Source: Bacillota bacterium
GTDB taxonomy: Bacteria; Bacillota; Limnochordia; Darwinibacteriales; Darwinibacteriaceae
Reading direction: 5' to 3'
Assembly (NCBI GenBank): GCA_012518645.1
Contig: JAAYRS010000117.1
Coordinates: 1 to 35,637, forward strand
Length of the DNA stretch: 35,637 nt
Made by a program: the position numbers and the translations under genes. The notes below the pieces were generated by a model, which saw only the letters and a list, made by a program, of their open reading frames with translations, was not told the DNA's origin and made no database searches. Of the stretch, positions 14,025 to 23,471 are shown piece after piece (the stretch's first letter is position 1; each line of letters opens with the position of its first letter).

Positions 14025-17000
14025 TTATATTGTCCGGGTTTGGCCGGTCTTTTCTTTCTTTTCCAGGCGGTGGAACAATTCATAGATAACGGGAATCACA
14101 AACAAGGTTAAAAACGTAGAAGTTGCCAGTCCGCCCATAATTGTGGCTGCCAGGGGCCTTTGGAATTCCGAACCCACCCCAAAACCCAGAGCCACGGGTA
14201 AAAGGCCGAAAATGGTGGTGATAGAGGTCATCAAAATGGGGCGCAGCCGTACTTGGCACGCTTCTAAGACAGCGTCCCTTACGGGCATTTGGGGCGCTTC
14301 TTTCCGCTTGAGATTAATGTAATCTACTAAGACAATGGCATTATTAACAACAATCCCTGCCAGGACGATAATCCCGATAATTGCCATAATGCCGATATTC
14401 CCGCCTACCAGCCACAAACCTCCTAGGGAACCGATTAAGGCCAGGGGGATAGAAAACATGATGATAAAGGGCTGGAGAAAGGATTCAAACTGGGCAGCCA
14501 TAACTAAATAGACCAAAGCCACCGCTAAAGCCAAGGCCAAGCCCAATTCGTCCAGGGATTCATCTATAACCTCCTGCATCCCGCCGATGTTAACATGGTA
14601 GCCCCGGGGGATTGCCATCTTTTCAATGATTTTCTGTGCGGCCTGTGTAGCTTTGGTTAAGGAAAGATCGCCTAAAATTCCGGTGACATAGATTACCGGG
14701 AGGCGGTTGGTGCGCTGAATCACTGTGGGGGCCGGCCCCACAATGGGTTCGACCACTTCGTTGAGAAGAATGGGGTTTTCCCCAAAACCACCGATTTGCA
14801 CAGGTGAAGTAATTTTTGTGTTTAATAAATCGTCCACGGAATCAACGGGAGAATTGGGCCTAAGCATTACAGGCAGAACCCGCCTTCCGATCTGCAAATC
14901 GGTTGCTTTTAGGCCGGAAGTTGCATAACGCATTCCCAAACCCACCTGCCCGGCGGTGAAACCCCCCAGGATACTGCGGGAAGTGTCCACGTTTAAAAAG
15001 AGTTCTTGGCCCCGGCGGAATTCAGAATCCTGCACGTCCCGAAAACCGGGGATTTGCCTCAATTCCCTGATTAATTCCTTGGAAAGGCCGAGTAAAACCT
15101 CAACATCTTCCCCGCGCACTTCAATTAAAAGGTTAGGCGCTAAAATAGTGCTGGCAGCCGATCCGAACAAGGAGCTGTCGGCGATATTAACCCGCAGGGC
15201 TCCGTGTTCTGTCAGCATATTCTGCAGCTCTTCGGCAATTTGGCTGCTGCTTCCTTTCCTCTGTTCGTGGGGGATTAAAGTAATGGAAAACTGGGCGTTT
15301 TCTATTCCGGTACCGGCAACCAAATCCAAAACATTCATTTCCCCTTGGTCCCCAACTTGGGTGGCAACGCTGGCTATCTCCGGGATGGCGGCCAAGTCAT
15401 CTTCGATTCCCGTGATCATCGTGCGCACTTTTTCTAAAGGAAGCCCCGCCGGCAGCATGGCGGTCACCCCTAGAAAACCCTCATCGAAACTGGGTAAGAA
15501 TTCCTGATCAAGGCTGGGGTAGATTAGAGCGGAAAAGATCAGTAAAAGTACCACAGCCCCCAGTACGATCGTTTTCTTGTCCAGTATTAACTGTAGAAAG
15601 CGGAGGTAGCCCCGCTGTACTTTTCTAAAAAGGGAAGGCTTTTTCTTGGAAGAAAGGGCCGGCCGGGTTTTTTTTCTAATGAATTTGGCAGAAAGCATAG
15701 GTATAAGTGTTAAGGCTACCAAAAGAGAAACAAGCAAAGAATAGGAGATCGTTAAGCCTAATTCTTTAAATAGCTGTCCGGCAATACTTTGGAGAAAGAT
15801 CACCGGTAAAAAGACAGCAATCGTGGTTGCTGTTGAAGCGGTGATAGCTCCCGTTATTTCCCCGGCACCGTTTTCAGCAGCTTCTTGGGGGGCCGCCCCC
15901 TCTGTTCTGTGGCGGTAAATATTTTCCAAGACCACGATGGAGGAATCCACCAGCATTCCTATGCCTAAAGCCAGGCCCCCCAAAGTCATTAGATTTAAAG
16001 AAAGATTGGAAAAATACACTAAGACAAAACTGGCAATAATTGATACGGGAATTGATAAAGCTATAATTAGAAGGCTTGGGAGGTTGCGGAGAAAAAACCA
16101 AAGTACAGCTACGGCCAAAAATCCCCCAATAAGCCCGCTGGTGGCTAAACTGCTGATGCTGTTGCGGATAAATAGGGATTGATCGGTGATTGTTGTAAAT
16201 TGAAGGTGGGGGTATTCAGCTTCTAAGCGGTGTAAAGTTTTCCGAAGATTATCTGCTACGCGCACAGTGTTTGCCCCGCTTTGGCGCATAATTTGGATTA
16301 AGGCGGTATCTTCGCCGTTAAACCGGGTTATTCCATCGCGGGGTTGCAGATGGGTGCTTACCTCAGCCACATCGGAAAGGTAAGTTAAGGAGGGGATCAT
16401 ACCGCCCAAACCGAGGATGCCGCTGCCTTGTTCCATGCCTACAATAATATCTTCCAATTCGGCGACGGTTTTAATCTCACTTCCGGCTCTGGTGCTGAAA
16501 CGAGTGTTTTCGGCGGTAACCGTCCCGCCGGGGACAACAATGTTTTGATACATTATTAATTGCTGAAGGATAACCGGCGTCAGCCCGATTTCATTTAAAT
16601 GTTCAGGGTCAAATAAGACTTGGATTTCTTCTTTGCTTGTTCCCAGAAGGCTCACTTCCGCCACGCCCAAAATCTGCTCTAACTGGGGTTTGATTTCTAA
16701 TAATTCTTCGGAAAGCTCAATAGGCGTGAGATCATCCCCGCTTACTCCCACCAGCATTAAAGGAAAATCGTTGGGGTCAACCTGGGCGACAACTGGTGTT
16801 TGGACTTCGTCGGGGAGTGTTAGGGCCGCTTGGGCCAAATTATTGCGGATATGATCCAAAGCGGAAAGCATATCCGTGCCCCATTGAAATTGGAGGGTGA
16901 TTGCGCAGATGTTGGCCATGCTGAAAGAATCTATCCTGCGCAGGCCGCTGACATTAGCTAAGGACCCTTCCACCGGTATAGTTACATCTTGTTGAATGGT

Positions 17001-17171
17001 CCTGGCTGAGCTGCCGGGATAGGGGATCACTACTACCGCTACGGGGAAGTTAAGATCAGGCAGAAGATCAATGCCAATCTTCTGCAGAGAGATGAATCCA
17101 AATAAAATTGCAATGATTACCACGACAGTAATAGCGATTGGCCTGCGGACAGCTAGTTTTGGTAATTGCAT
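14025..17171 (-). CDS. RND (AcrB/SwrC-type) efflux transporter
   Basis: A 1048-residue protein with the usual RND layout: an N-terminal helix (AVRRPIAITVVVIIAILFGF), a porter domain, helices 2-6 near residue 340-530, a second porter domain and a C-terminal helix bundle. Motifs include LPDLNFPVAVVVIPYPGSSA and GIVVNNAIVLVDYINLKRKE. In helix 4 the sequence is GMLVDSSIVVLENIYR, so the first proton-relay Asp is kept and the second is Ser. The helix-10 Lys is Asn. The ATG at 17171 follows GAGGAGG. No adaptor or outer-membrane gene is adjacent, as for Firmicute SwrC. Substrate unknown. Confidence 0.92.
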   Translation of the reverse strand: MQLPKLAVRRPIAITVVVIIAILFGFISLQKIGIDLLPDLNFPVAVVVIPYPGSSARTIQQDVTIPVEGSLANVSGLRRIDSFSMANICAITLQFQWGTDMLSALDHIRNNLAQAALTLPDEVQTPVVAQVDPNDFPLMLVGVSGDDLTPIELSEELLEIKPQLEQILGVAEVSLLGTSKEEIQVLFDPEHLNEIGLTPVILQQLIMYQNIVVPGGTVTAENTRFSTRAGSEIKTVAELEDIIVGMEQGSGILGLGGMIPSLTYLSDVAEVSTHLQPRDGITRFNGEDTALIQIMRQSGANTVRVADNLRKTLHRLEAEYPHLQFTTITDQSLFIRNSISSLATSGLIGGFLAVAVLWFFLRNLPSLLIIALSIPVSIIASFVLVYFSNLSLNLMTLGGLALGIGMLVDSSIVVLENIYRHRTEGAAPQEAAENGAGEITGAITASTATTIAVFLPVIFLQSIAGQLFKELGLTISYSLLVSLLVALTLIPMLSAKFIRKKTRPALSSKKKPSLFRKVQRGYLRFLQLILDKKTIVLGAVVLLLIFSALIYPSLDQEFLPSFDEGFLGVTAMLPAGLPLEKVRTMITGIEDDLAAIPEIASVATQVGDQGEMNVLDLVAGTGIENAQFSITLIPHEQRKGSSSQIAEELQNMLTEHGALRVNIADSSLFGSAASTILAPNLLIEVRGEDVEVLLGLSKELIRELRQIPGFRDVQDSEFRRGQELFLNVDTSRSILGGFTAGQVGLGMRYATSGLKATDLQIGRRVLPVMLRPNSPVDSVDDLLNTKITSPVQIGGFGENPILLNEVVEPIVGPAPTVIQRTNRLPVIYVTGILGDLSLTKATQAAQKIIEKMAIPRGYHVNIGGMQEVIDESLDELGLALALAVALVYLVMAAQFESFLQPFIIMFSIPLALIGSLGGLWLVGGNIGIMAIIGIIVLAGIVVNNAIVLVDYINLKRKEAPQMPVRDAVLEACQVRLRPILMTSITTIFGLLPVALGFGVGSEFQRPLAATIMGGLATSTFLTLFVIPVIYELFHRLEKKEKTGQTRTI

Positions 17172-17270
17172 ACAAGAGTCCTCCTCGGGATAAACAAATC
17201 CAAGTACAATTTCTGGACAAAAAAGAGTTATCCTGCCTTTAACTGTTGAAGAAAAAGGGGGAATTGGGGT

Positions 17271-17777
17271 GTGGGCAGATTTAACGGACAGCTTAAACAA
17301 TTTTGGGCCCTATTAATTTTAACTGTGTTTTTGTTTCTATGGTGGTTTAACTTTCCGGCAGCACCTCCTTCCCGGGAAAAACCGCCGGAAAAAAATGACC
17401 TTGAGGGCTGGCGAGCCGGATTTTCCGAAACGGACCTTGATCTTTTAGCCCGGGCTGTGCAGGCCGAGGCAGAAGGGGAACCTTACGACGGCCAAATTGG
17501 GGTTGCCGCGGTGATCTTAAACAGGGTCCGCCATCCGGAATTTCCCAATACTATCCCGGGCGTAATTTACGAGCCGCTGGCTTTTTCCATAGTAGCCAAC
17601 GGGCGGATCTACAATCAAGCCGATTCCAGGGCTTTGCAGGCAGCTCACGATGCTCTAAGCGGACTTGATCCCACCGGCGGCGCCCTTTATTTTTATAATC
17701 CCGCTAAAACCCGCAGTGCTTGGATTAAAAACAGGCCGGTTTTAAAGACCATCGGCAAACACGTTTTTTCCGGTTAG
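17271..17777 (+). CDS. sleB: SleB-type cell wall (spore cortex) hydrolase
   Basis: A 168-residue protein with an N-terminal membrane anchor (WALLILTVFLFLWWF) and a SleB domain. The hallmark LLARAVQAEAEGEPYDGQIG carries the catalytic Glu, followed by VAAVILNRVRHPEFPNTIPG and a C-terminal GALYFYNPAKTRSAWIKNRP. These lytic transglycosylases cut muramic-delta-lactam cortex peptidoglycan in germination. It lacks the N-terminal peptidoglycan-binding domain of B. subtilis SleB. GTG start behind AAAGGGGG. It is followed nine bases later by ypeB, the usual partner. Confidence 0.9.
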   Translation: MGRFNGQLKQFWALLILTVFLFLWWFNFPAAPPSREKPPEKNDLEGWRAGFSETDLDLLARAVQAEAEGEPYDGQIGVAAVILNRVRHPEFPNTIPGVIYEPLAFSIVANGRIYNQADSRALQAAHDALSGLDPTGGALYFYNPAKTRSAWIKNRPVLKTIGKHVFSG

Positions 17778-17785
17778 GGGGCTGA

Positions 17786-19039
17786 GTGGTGAATTGTAAG
17801 CTCAAGGACAGGCTGATAATAATAGTGTTCGCTTTGGTTTTGCTCAGTGTGGGGTTTGCCGGCGGCCAGTATTACCTGCACCGAATTTATCAAAGGCAGA
17901 TCGAGGTCAGCTACCGGCGGGCCTTAAGCGAATTTGCCACCCATCTTCAAGAATTAACCATAGAATTAGGCCGATCCCGTTTAGCCCAAAGTGATCCGCT
18001 GCGCGATTCTATCGGTGCCGATCTGCGGCGTCTGGTTTATGCGGCTCAAAGTAATATGGGAGAACTGCCCTTAGGGGAAATTCAAACCGAACGAATCGCC
18101 GGGCTGTTGGCCCAGGCTTATAAATATAGTTTCCTTTTCAACCCGGAGCAAGCCGAACGCTTGTATCAACAAGCGGGGCGTGTCAGCAGGGGACTGCAAA
18201 ACATTTTGGTGCAAAAAGAAAAAGAATTCCCCTGGGTTTCTTGGCGGGAATACCTTGGTGCCCGTTTAACTTTTGGCGATTTGCTGCAAACTTTAGCCAC
18301 CATTAATAACGATTTAGATGAGTTCAAAATTCCTCTCAGGAAGGGGGAAATCGAGGGGGAGATAATCAGCCCCCAAGAAGCCGTTTCCCAAGCCCAAGCC
18401 TTTAGCGGAAAGCAAGAATTGGACTTTAAGGTTACCAAGGAAAGCCGGGGTTCTCCGCCAACCTACACTGTGGAAGCCCAAGGAGAGGAACAACACCTTA
18501 TTGTGGAAGTTTCTCAAAAAGGGGGGGTGGTTTTATGGATGGCCACAGTTCAAACCATTGAGGAACAACGATTAACTTCCCGGGAGTTAATCCAATTCGG
18601 AAACAGCTTCTTGCTGGAAAAAGGGTTTCCCCCCATGCATGTGACAGATCTCCAGTTACTACAGAACAAGGCTACCCTGACTTTTGTACCGGTGCGGGAT
18701 GGGATTTTGCGGTACGCTGAGCCTGTAAAAGTCCAAATCAGCGCGGCGGACGGCGCAATCTTAGGATTTTGGGGTGTCCCTTACTACCTGGCCCAAAGCA
18801 GATCAGGACAACCTTTGGAGAGAACGGCGGAACAAGAATGGGAATTGGAAGATAAAATCAAAAGGGGGGTTGAAGTCCTGGATCAAAAACTGGCTTTGAT
18901 CCTTAATGGAAAACAAGAAGAAATCCTCACTGCCCGCTTGGGGGTCCAATACGGAGAAGAGTACTATTTAATTTACCTTAATTTTGAAAGCGGCGCCGAA
19001 GAAGATCTTGTTCCAGTGGCTTCACCGGAATTCTTTTAA
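17786..19039 (+). CDS. ypeB: Germination protein YpeB
   Basis: A 417-residue protein with one N-terminal membrane helix (LIIIVFALVLLSVGFAGGQYY). The N-terminal half carries the YpeB core (SFLFNPEQAERLYQ, WREYLGARLTFGDLLQ) and the C-terminal half has PepSY-like repeats. YpeB is needed for SleB to be placed and kept stable in the spore. GTG starts at 17786 and 17789 are both possible. It forms an operon with sleB, and its stop codon overlaps that of the convergent dnaE2 gene. Confidence 0.92.
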   Translation: MVNCKLKDRLIIIVFALVLLSVGFAGGQYYLHRIYQRQIEVSYRRALSEFATHLQELTIELGRSRLAQSDPLRDSIGADLRRLVYAAQSNMGELPLGEIQTERIAGLLAQAYKYSFLFNPEQAERLYQQAGRVSRGLQNILVQKEKEFPWVSWREYLGARLTFGDLLQTLATINNDLDEFKIPLRKGEIEGEIISPQEAVSQAQAFSGKQELDFKVTKESRGSPPTYTVEAQGEEQHLIVEVSQKGGVVLWMATVQTIEEQRLTSRELIQFGNSFLLEKGFPPMHVTDLQLLQNKATLTFVPVRDGILRYAEPVKVQISAADGAILGFWGVPYYLAQSRSGQPLERTAEQEWELEDKIKRGVEVLDQKLALILNGKQEEILTARLGVQYGEEYYLIYLNFESGAEEDLVPVASPEFF

Positions 19040-22000
19040 GCCAAAGCCCTAATTTGAAGAGCTTTAATAGTGGTTAGTCGGCGGTGCTCCTTTCTGGAAA
19101 TTTCCCCTTTAATCAACAGCAGGGGTTGGTTGAAAATTAGCGGGCCAAATTTGCGATAAATGTTTTCAAAAATAATGACATCGAACAAACCAAACTCATC
19201 CTCCAAAGTTAAAAAAACAACAGTTTTTCCACTGCGGGTTGGAGGCCGCTGAGCCCGAATAACGAGGCCTGCCGTACGCACTATCCCTTCTTTTTGCGCT
19301 TTTACTTCTTTGCTGGACAGAATTTGTTTTGAAAGGCGGGGCCGGTAGAATTCCATAATATGCTCTTTGGCGGCCAGACCTAGGGACGCATATTCCCGCA
19401 GCCAGCGTTCTAAGGGGGCGAAATCCGGGATGGAGTAATTTGCAGTGGGGTTTTCTAAACAGAGACTGCCTTGTTTTAAGCGGTAGGACTTGGGAAGATC
19501 CCAAAGCAGGGCCCGCCGGTTTAAGGAAAAACGATCGAAAGCCCCGGCCAAAATCAAGTTCTCAACAACATCTTTATTAACTGCTGTCCGCCGCACAAAA
19601 TCGTGTAAAGAATAAAAAGGTTGTTCTAGGCGGGCCTCTTGAATAGATTCTAAAAACGTGTCTTCCATGCCTTTAACCTGCCGAAGGCCAATCCGGATTG
19701 AATTTCCGGCCGCTTCGAATTCCGGGACGCTGTGATTAATGTCCGGGGAAAGGATTGTCAGTCCGCGGTTGCGGGCTTGGGCGCAAAGGGTGTTGGCCGG
19801 ATAAAAACCCAAAGGCTGTTGGTTAAGCAAAGCAGCGTAAAACTGAGCGGGATGGTGTTCTAATAAATAGGCGGTACGATAAGCAGTATCTGCGAAAGCG
19901 GCAGCGTGGGCTTGGCAAAATCCATAGCCCGCATAACCCGCGAGATAAGAGAAAATTGTTTCTGCAATTTTCTGCTTGACTCCGTTAGCCTCTGCTTTGG
20001 CGATAAATTCTTTCCCTATTGCTTCCATTTCGGTTTGAGAGCGAAAATTAGTCATTACTCTTCGTAAACGATCCGATTCCCCAGGGGTAAAACCCGCTAT
20101 TTCAGCGGCAATTTCAATTACTTGTTCTTGATACAAGACTACTCCATAGGTGGAGGCTAAAATTTTTTCCAATTTAGGATGGATATAAGTGGGTTTTTCC
20201 CGGCCGCGGCGGCGCGCAAGAAATGGTTCTACCATATTCCCTTGAATGGGTCCGGGGCGGATTAAGGCAATACTAGCCACAATATCTTCAAAATGATCCG
20301 CTTGAAGCCGGGTTTGGAGATGGCGTTGGGCAGGGCTTTCCAGCTGAAAAACCCCTACTGTCTCTCCTTTTTTTAAGCGTTCGAAAGTGGGGCCGTCATT
20401 TAATGGGATTTGGTTGTACTGCAGTTTGGGCCCGGTTTTTTGAGCTGCCTGGGAAACCGCAGCCAAAGTCCGGAGGGAAAGCACATCAATTTTGATCAAG
20501 CCCAAATCCTCAATAGTGTTCTTATCAAATTGGATGATGGGAGCCCCCTTAGCTCCAAACTGCAGCGGGGTTACTTCTGTTAAAGGGCGTCCGCTGATCA
20601 CCAGTCCTCCCAAGTGGGTGCCAATGTGGCGGGGCAGGCCATTAACGGCAGCGCAATAAGTTAAAAGCTTCTTGAATTTTGCCTGGTGCAGGGGATGTTT
20701 TTTTAATTCCGGCAAACGGTTTAGTAAATTCTCAATGCCGTCCGCGGGAACACTGGTTATATTTTTAGTTAACTCTCTCAGTTTTGCCGGGCTATAACCG
20801 AAGGCCCCGCCTAAATCTTTTAAAGCGGAGCGGGCGCGGTAAGTGTGGAACGTACAGACCGAAGCGGCATAATCCCTACCATAGCGGTTATAAACATAAT
20901 CAGCAATTTGATCGCGGCGGCGGGCATCGAAATCAATATCAATATCAGGTTTTTGGGCCCGTTCCGCGCTTAAAAATCGTTCGAAGAGTAAACCGCGGGC
21001 GAAAGCGTCTACGTTGGTAATTTCCAAACAATAAGCCACCACTGAATCCGCCGCGGATCCTCTTCCTGCGTAGTAAATCTTTCGTTTTTGGGCCTCTCGG
21101 ACCAAATCCCAAACTGCAAGAAAATAATCAGCCACATCGAGCCGGTTGATAATTTTCAATTCGTGTTCAATCCGCCGGCGCAGGGCTGGAGTAATTGAAG
21201 CGTATCGTTTTTCGGCGCCTTCCCAAGTGAGTTTGGCCAGGAACTGCCCGGCTTTTTGGGGCTCATGATCAGGGAAAAAACGGGGAAAAAGATTTTGCTC
21301 CAAATCCAGTACCGGAGTACAGCGTTTGGCAATCTCCAAAGTGTTTTGAATTGCCTCAGGAAAAGGGGCGAACCGTTTTTTCATTTCCTGCGGAGAGGCG
21401 AAATAATTTTCTCCGTTTAAGGGCCGCTCCGGATGAAGGTCAGTTAATTGAGTCCGGGTCCTTACGCATACTAACAGGTCGTGGAGGGGAAAATCTCCTT
21501 TTTTTAAATAGTGGACATTGTTAGTTGCCACGATGGGGATTTTTAGTTTTTGATGCAGGCGAAAAACCTGGGTAAGCAGGCGTTTGGTAAAAATGGAAAA
21601 ACTATTAATCATCTCTAAATAGACCTGTTCTTTTCCGAAAATATCCACCAAGCGCAGGGCTTCTCTCTCCGCCCTCTTATAATCCCTGTTTAAAATAGCT
21701 CTAGAGATGCCCGAACGACGGCAGCCGCTGAGAGCAATTAAATTGTGGGCATTGTTCCCCAAGGCTTCCCAGGAAACTGCGCAAGAACGGCCGGGGCCCA
21801 ATCTATATCCGGCAGTTAAAAGGCGGCAGAGGTTACTGTAACCTTTCTGGTTTTCCGCGAGCAAGGTAAGGTGGGTACCGTCTTCAGTGGTAATTTCAGC
21901 GCCTTGAATTGGCTTGATTCCTAAAGCCAGTGCTTTCTTCTGAAAATCTACTGCGGCGCTGACATTACCGTGATCTGTCAGGGCCAAGGCCGGCATTTCA

Positions 22001-22089
22001 AAGCGAGCCGCTTCTTGCAGGTAAGATTCCGGGGGAGAAGCCCCATCTAAGAAAGAATAAGGAGAATGGACATGTAAATGCACAAACAC
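19036..22089 (-). CDS. dnaE2: Error-prone DNA polymerase III alpha subunit (DnaE2/ImuC-like)
   Basis: A 1017-residue C-family polymerase. The PHP domain begins HLHVHSPYSFLDGA with the metal-binding LTDHGN. The palm carries the catalytic pair in PDIDIDFDARRRDQI (about 395-410). Helix-hairpin-helix and OB-fold (GLFDVIIFENIYRKFG, about 975) domains follow. It is shorter than a replicative DnaE and, from the linkage with imuB, is best read as the ImuC translesion polymerase. The start is GTG at 22089 behind GGAGG. It is the third gene of an SOS-controlled operon. The replicative role cannot be excluded without seeing the rest of the genome. Confidence 0.88.
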   Translation of the reverse strand: MFVHLHVHSPYSFLDGASPPESYLQEAARFEMPALALTDHGNVSAAVDFQKKALALGIKPIQGAEITTEDGTHLTLLAENQKGYSNLCRLLTAGYRLGPGRSCAVSWEALGNNAHNLIALSGCRRSGISRAILNRDYKRAEREALRLVDIFGKEQVYLEMINSFSIFTKRLLTQVFRLHQKLKIPIVATNNVHYLKKGDFPLHDLLVCVRTRTQLTDLHPERPLNGENYFASPQEMKKRFAPFPEAIQNTLEIAKRCTPVLDLEQNLFPRFFPDHEPQKAGQFLAKLTWEGAEKRYASITPALRRRIEHELKIINRLDVADYFLAVWDLVREAQKRKIYYAGRGSAADSVVAYCLEITNVDAFARGLLFERFLSAERAQKPDIDIDFDARRRDQIADYVYNRYGRDYAASVCTFHTYRARSALKDLGGAFGYSPAKLRELTKNITSVPADGIENLLNRLPELKKHPLHQAKFKKLLTYCAAVNGLPRHIGTHLGGLVISGRPLTEVTPLQFGAKGAPIIQFDKNTIEDLGLIKIDVLSLRTLAAVSQAAQKTGPKLQYNQIPLNDGPTFERLKKGETVGVFQLESPAQRHLQTRLQADHFEDIVASIALIRPGPIQGNMVEPFLARRRGREKPTYIHPKLEKILASTYGVVLYQEQVIEIAAEIAGFTPGESDRLRRVMTNFRSQTEMEAIGKEFIAKAEANGVKQKIAETIFSYLAGYAGYGFCQAHAAAFADTAYRTAYLLEHHPAQFYAALLNQQPLGFYPANTLCAQARNRGLTILSPDINHSVPEFEAAGNSIRIGLRQVKGMEDTFLESIQEARLEQPFYSLHDFVRRTAVNKDVVENLILAGAFDRFSLNRRALLWDLPKSYRLKQGSLCLENPTANYSIPDFAPLERWLREYASLGLAAKEHIMEFYRPRLSKQILSSKEVKAQKEGIVRTAGLVIRAQRPPTRSGKTVVFLTLEDEFGLFDVIIFENIYRKFGPLIFNQPLLLIKGEISRKEHRRLTTIKALQIRALA

Positions 22090-22119
22090 TTAAACACCTC
22101 CGAAGACTTTTGTTATGCT

Positions 22120-22356
22120 CTAATCGGCCAGGCGGTACAAAATCCAATGTTCTTGGGCGGGTAAATAATGGAGTTCGCACCAGCAGCGGTTGGTGCTGAC
22201 TTCATAGACATGCAATTCCGGTTCTTCCAACCACCATTGACCCGATTCACGCCAATGATCCAGGATATACTTGATGTAATAGGGGCGCCGGAAATAAAAG
22301 CGGAAGGGGAAACCGTTTAATTTAATCAGTTGGATGGGCTGGTTAACGAGCCTCAT
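22120..22356 (-). CDS. DUF6504-like small protein of the mutasome operon
   Basis: A 78-residue protein with FPFRFYFRRPYYIKYILDHW, then GQWWLEEPELHVYEV, then CELHYLPAQEHWILYRLAD. The spacing of Trp and aromatic residues resembles DUF6504 proteins, which I associate with imuB genes. Its ATG shares ATGA with the imuB stop, so translation is coupled, and dnaE2 starts 30 bases later. The position is that of ImuA in proteobacteria, but the protein is far too short to be the RecA-like ImuA. Function not known. Confidence 0.65.
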   Translation of the reverse strand: MRLVNQPIQLIKLNGFPFRFYFRRPYYIKYILDHWRESGQWWLEEPELHVYEVSTNRCWCELHYLPAQEHWILYRLAD

Positions 22357-23453
22357 TTTGAAAAAGACTCCTCTTGCATTATTAAAAATCGATCTCTCCG
22401 GGAGAGTTTAACTCCAATTTGGGCCGGGAGCCCTGCCGCAAGCTGGGGAGCGGCCGGTTCTAAAAACATATTTAATTGAGTAGGCGGGGCCTTCTCGAGG
22501 GCGCCCGCAGCTAAGGTGATTTTGGCCAGCGATTTTTGGGGAAGGATGCTTTCAACCGCTCTTTTTAAAACACCCGCTTCATTAGTGGGCGTTTTAAATC
22601 GCCGCTGGGTTTTTAAAAAGGCTTGTTCAGCGGAAATGACTTCTAACTTTAAGACTCCGGCAATTTTATTTTGTTCCTGCAGGATGCGGGCAAGCTGATG
22701 GGCGCCTTGCTTTAAGTAAGGCTTCAGTTCCCGGGGCGTTAAAGGCCTTAAAAACCCCTTTAAAGCGGTACAGTCTAATTCCCAGCGCAAATCCCCGGCC
22801 GCTTGGGCTTGAAAGGGAATTAAATCTTGGCCCCGGCCTAATTGCTGCAGTACTTTTGCTCTTTGACCAAATTGGGCAGTCAGTTCCGTCAGAGATAATT
22901 CAGCTAATTCTCCGATTGTTTTCAAGCCGAGCTTCTCCAGTTGTTTTGATTCCGGCAGGGGCAGGCGCCTTAGGGGAATTTGTTTTAAAAAATCTTCAGT
23001 CCGCTGCTGAGGGACAAAACTCCCGCCGGGGCGGGGGTTGTGTGCTGCCAGTTTTGCCACCAATTTGCCGGTGCCCGCACCCCAAATGGCTCCCCAGTTT
23101 TCCTTTTCCAAGAATATCTCCAAGTCGGCAATAAATTGTTCCAGAATCCCCAGCCGCCTGAAGCGCAGATACCAGGAATGGGGATATTCCGGCTCCAGTT
23201 CTTCTGTGTACTGCTTTGAAAAATCATGCCATATCTGAGCGAAAGGCCAAAAATCATCTGGGGCGATCGGTTCGGTTAGAATTGGTTTTTCCAGCTGGCA
23301 GACAATATTAGGCTTGATTTGAACCCCATACTGCTTTAACTCCGGGGAAAAATCCCAAACATCCTCGTTGTATGTTAAAATGTAAAAAGAGCCTGGCCGG
23401 GAAGGGGTAAAATGGTGAATATAAAAGTGGCGCAAGCCACAGTAGGCGATCAA
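22353..23453 (-). CDS. imuB: ImuB-like inactive Y-family DNA polymerase
   Basis: A 366-residue protein with a Y-family core. The palm motif is AIWGAGTGKLVAKLAAHN, then LRRLPLPESKQLEKLGLKTI, and the little-finger linker QQLGRGQDLIPF. The catalytic N-terminal Asp motif is missing (MIAYCGLRHF) and the SIDE motif is replaced by YPHS before WYLRF. So it should not polymerise. A QLNMF beta-clamp motif lies at residues 326-330. ImuB proteins are inactive hubs that link the clamp, DnaE2 and helper proteins. The TTG start follows AAAGGAG, just behind the SOS promoter. Confidence 0.82.
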   Translation of the reverse strand: MIAYCGLRHFYIHHFTPSRPGSFYILTYNEDVWDFSPELKQYGVQIKPNIVCQLEKPILTEPIAPDDFWPFAQIWHDFSKQYTEELEPEYPHSWYLRFRRLGILEQFIADLEIFLEKENWGAIWGAGTGKLVAKLAAHNPRPGGSFVPQQRTEDFLKQIPLRRLPLPESKQLEKLGLKTIGELAELSLTELTAQFGQRAKVLQQLGRGQDLIPFQAQAAGDLRWELDCTALKGFLRPLTPRELKPYLKQGAHQLARILQEQNKIAGVLKLEVISAEQAFLKTQRRFKTPTNEAGVLKRAVESILPQKSLAKITLAAGALEKAPPTQLNMFLEPAAPQLAAGLPAQIGVKLSRRDRFLIMQEESFSK

Positions 23454-23471
23454 TTATTATTGCTCCTTTCA

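Noticed and set aside
13817-14089. A separate 90-residue membrane protein gene
   Set aside because: It has no ribosome binding site, starts in the middle of a conserved motif (RDKGGRYAY), and continues in another frame. It is better read as part of the frameshifted gene.
14725-16854. Plus-strand open frames within the RND gene region
   Set aside because: Arg/Ser/Pro-rich antisense shadows of the RND coding sequence, without ribosome binding sites.
19036-19039. Overlapping stop codons of ypeB and dnaE2 (TTAA) as a regulatory feature
   Set aside because: Convergent genes that share a stop palindrome are common in compact genomes; lepB and the DUF502 gene at 25608-25611 do the same. No hairpin was seen there.
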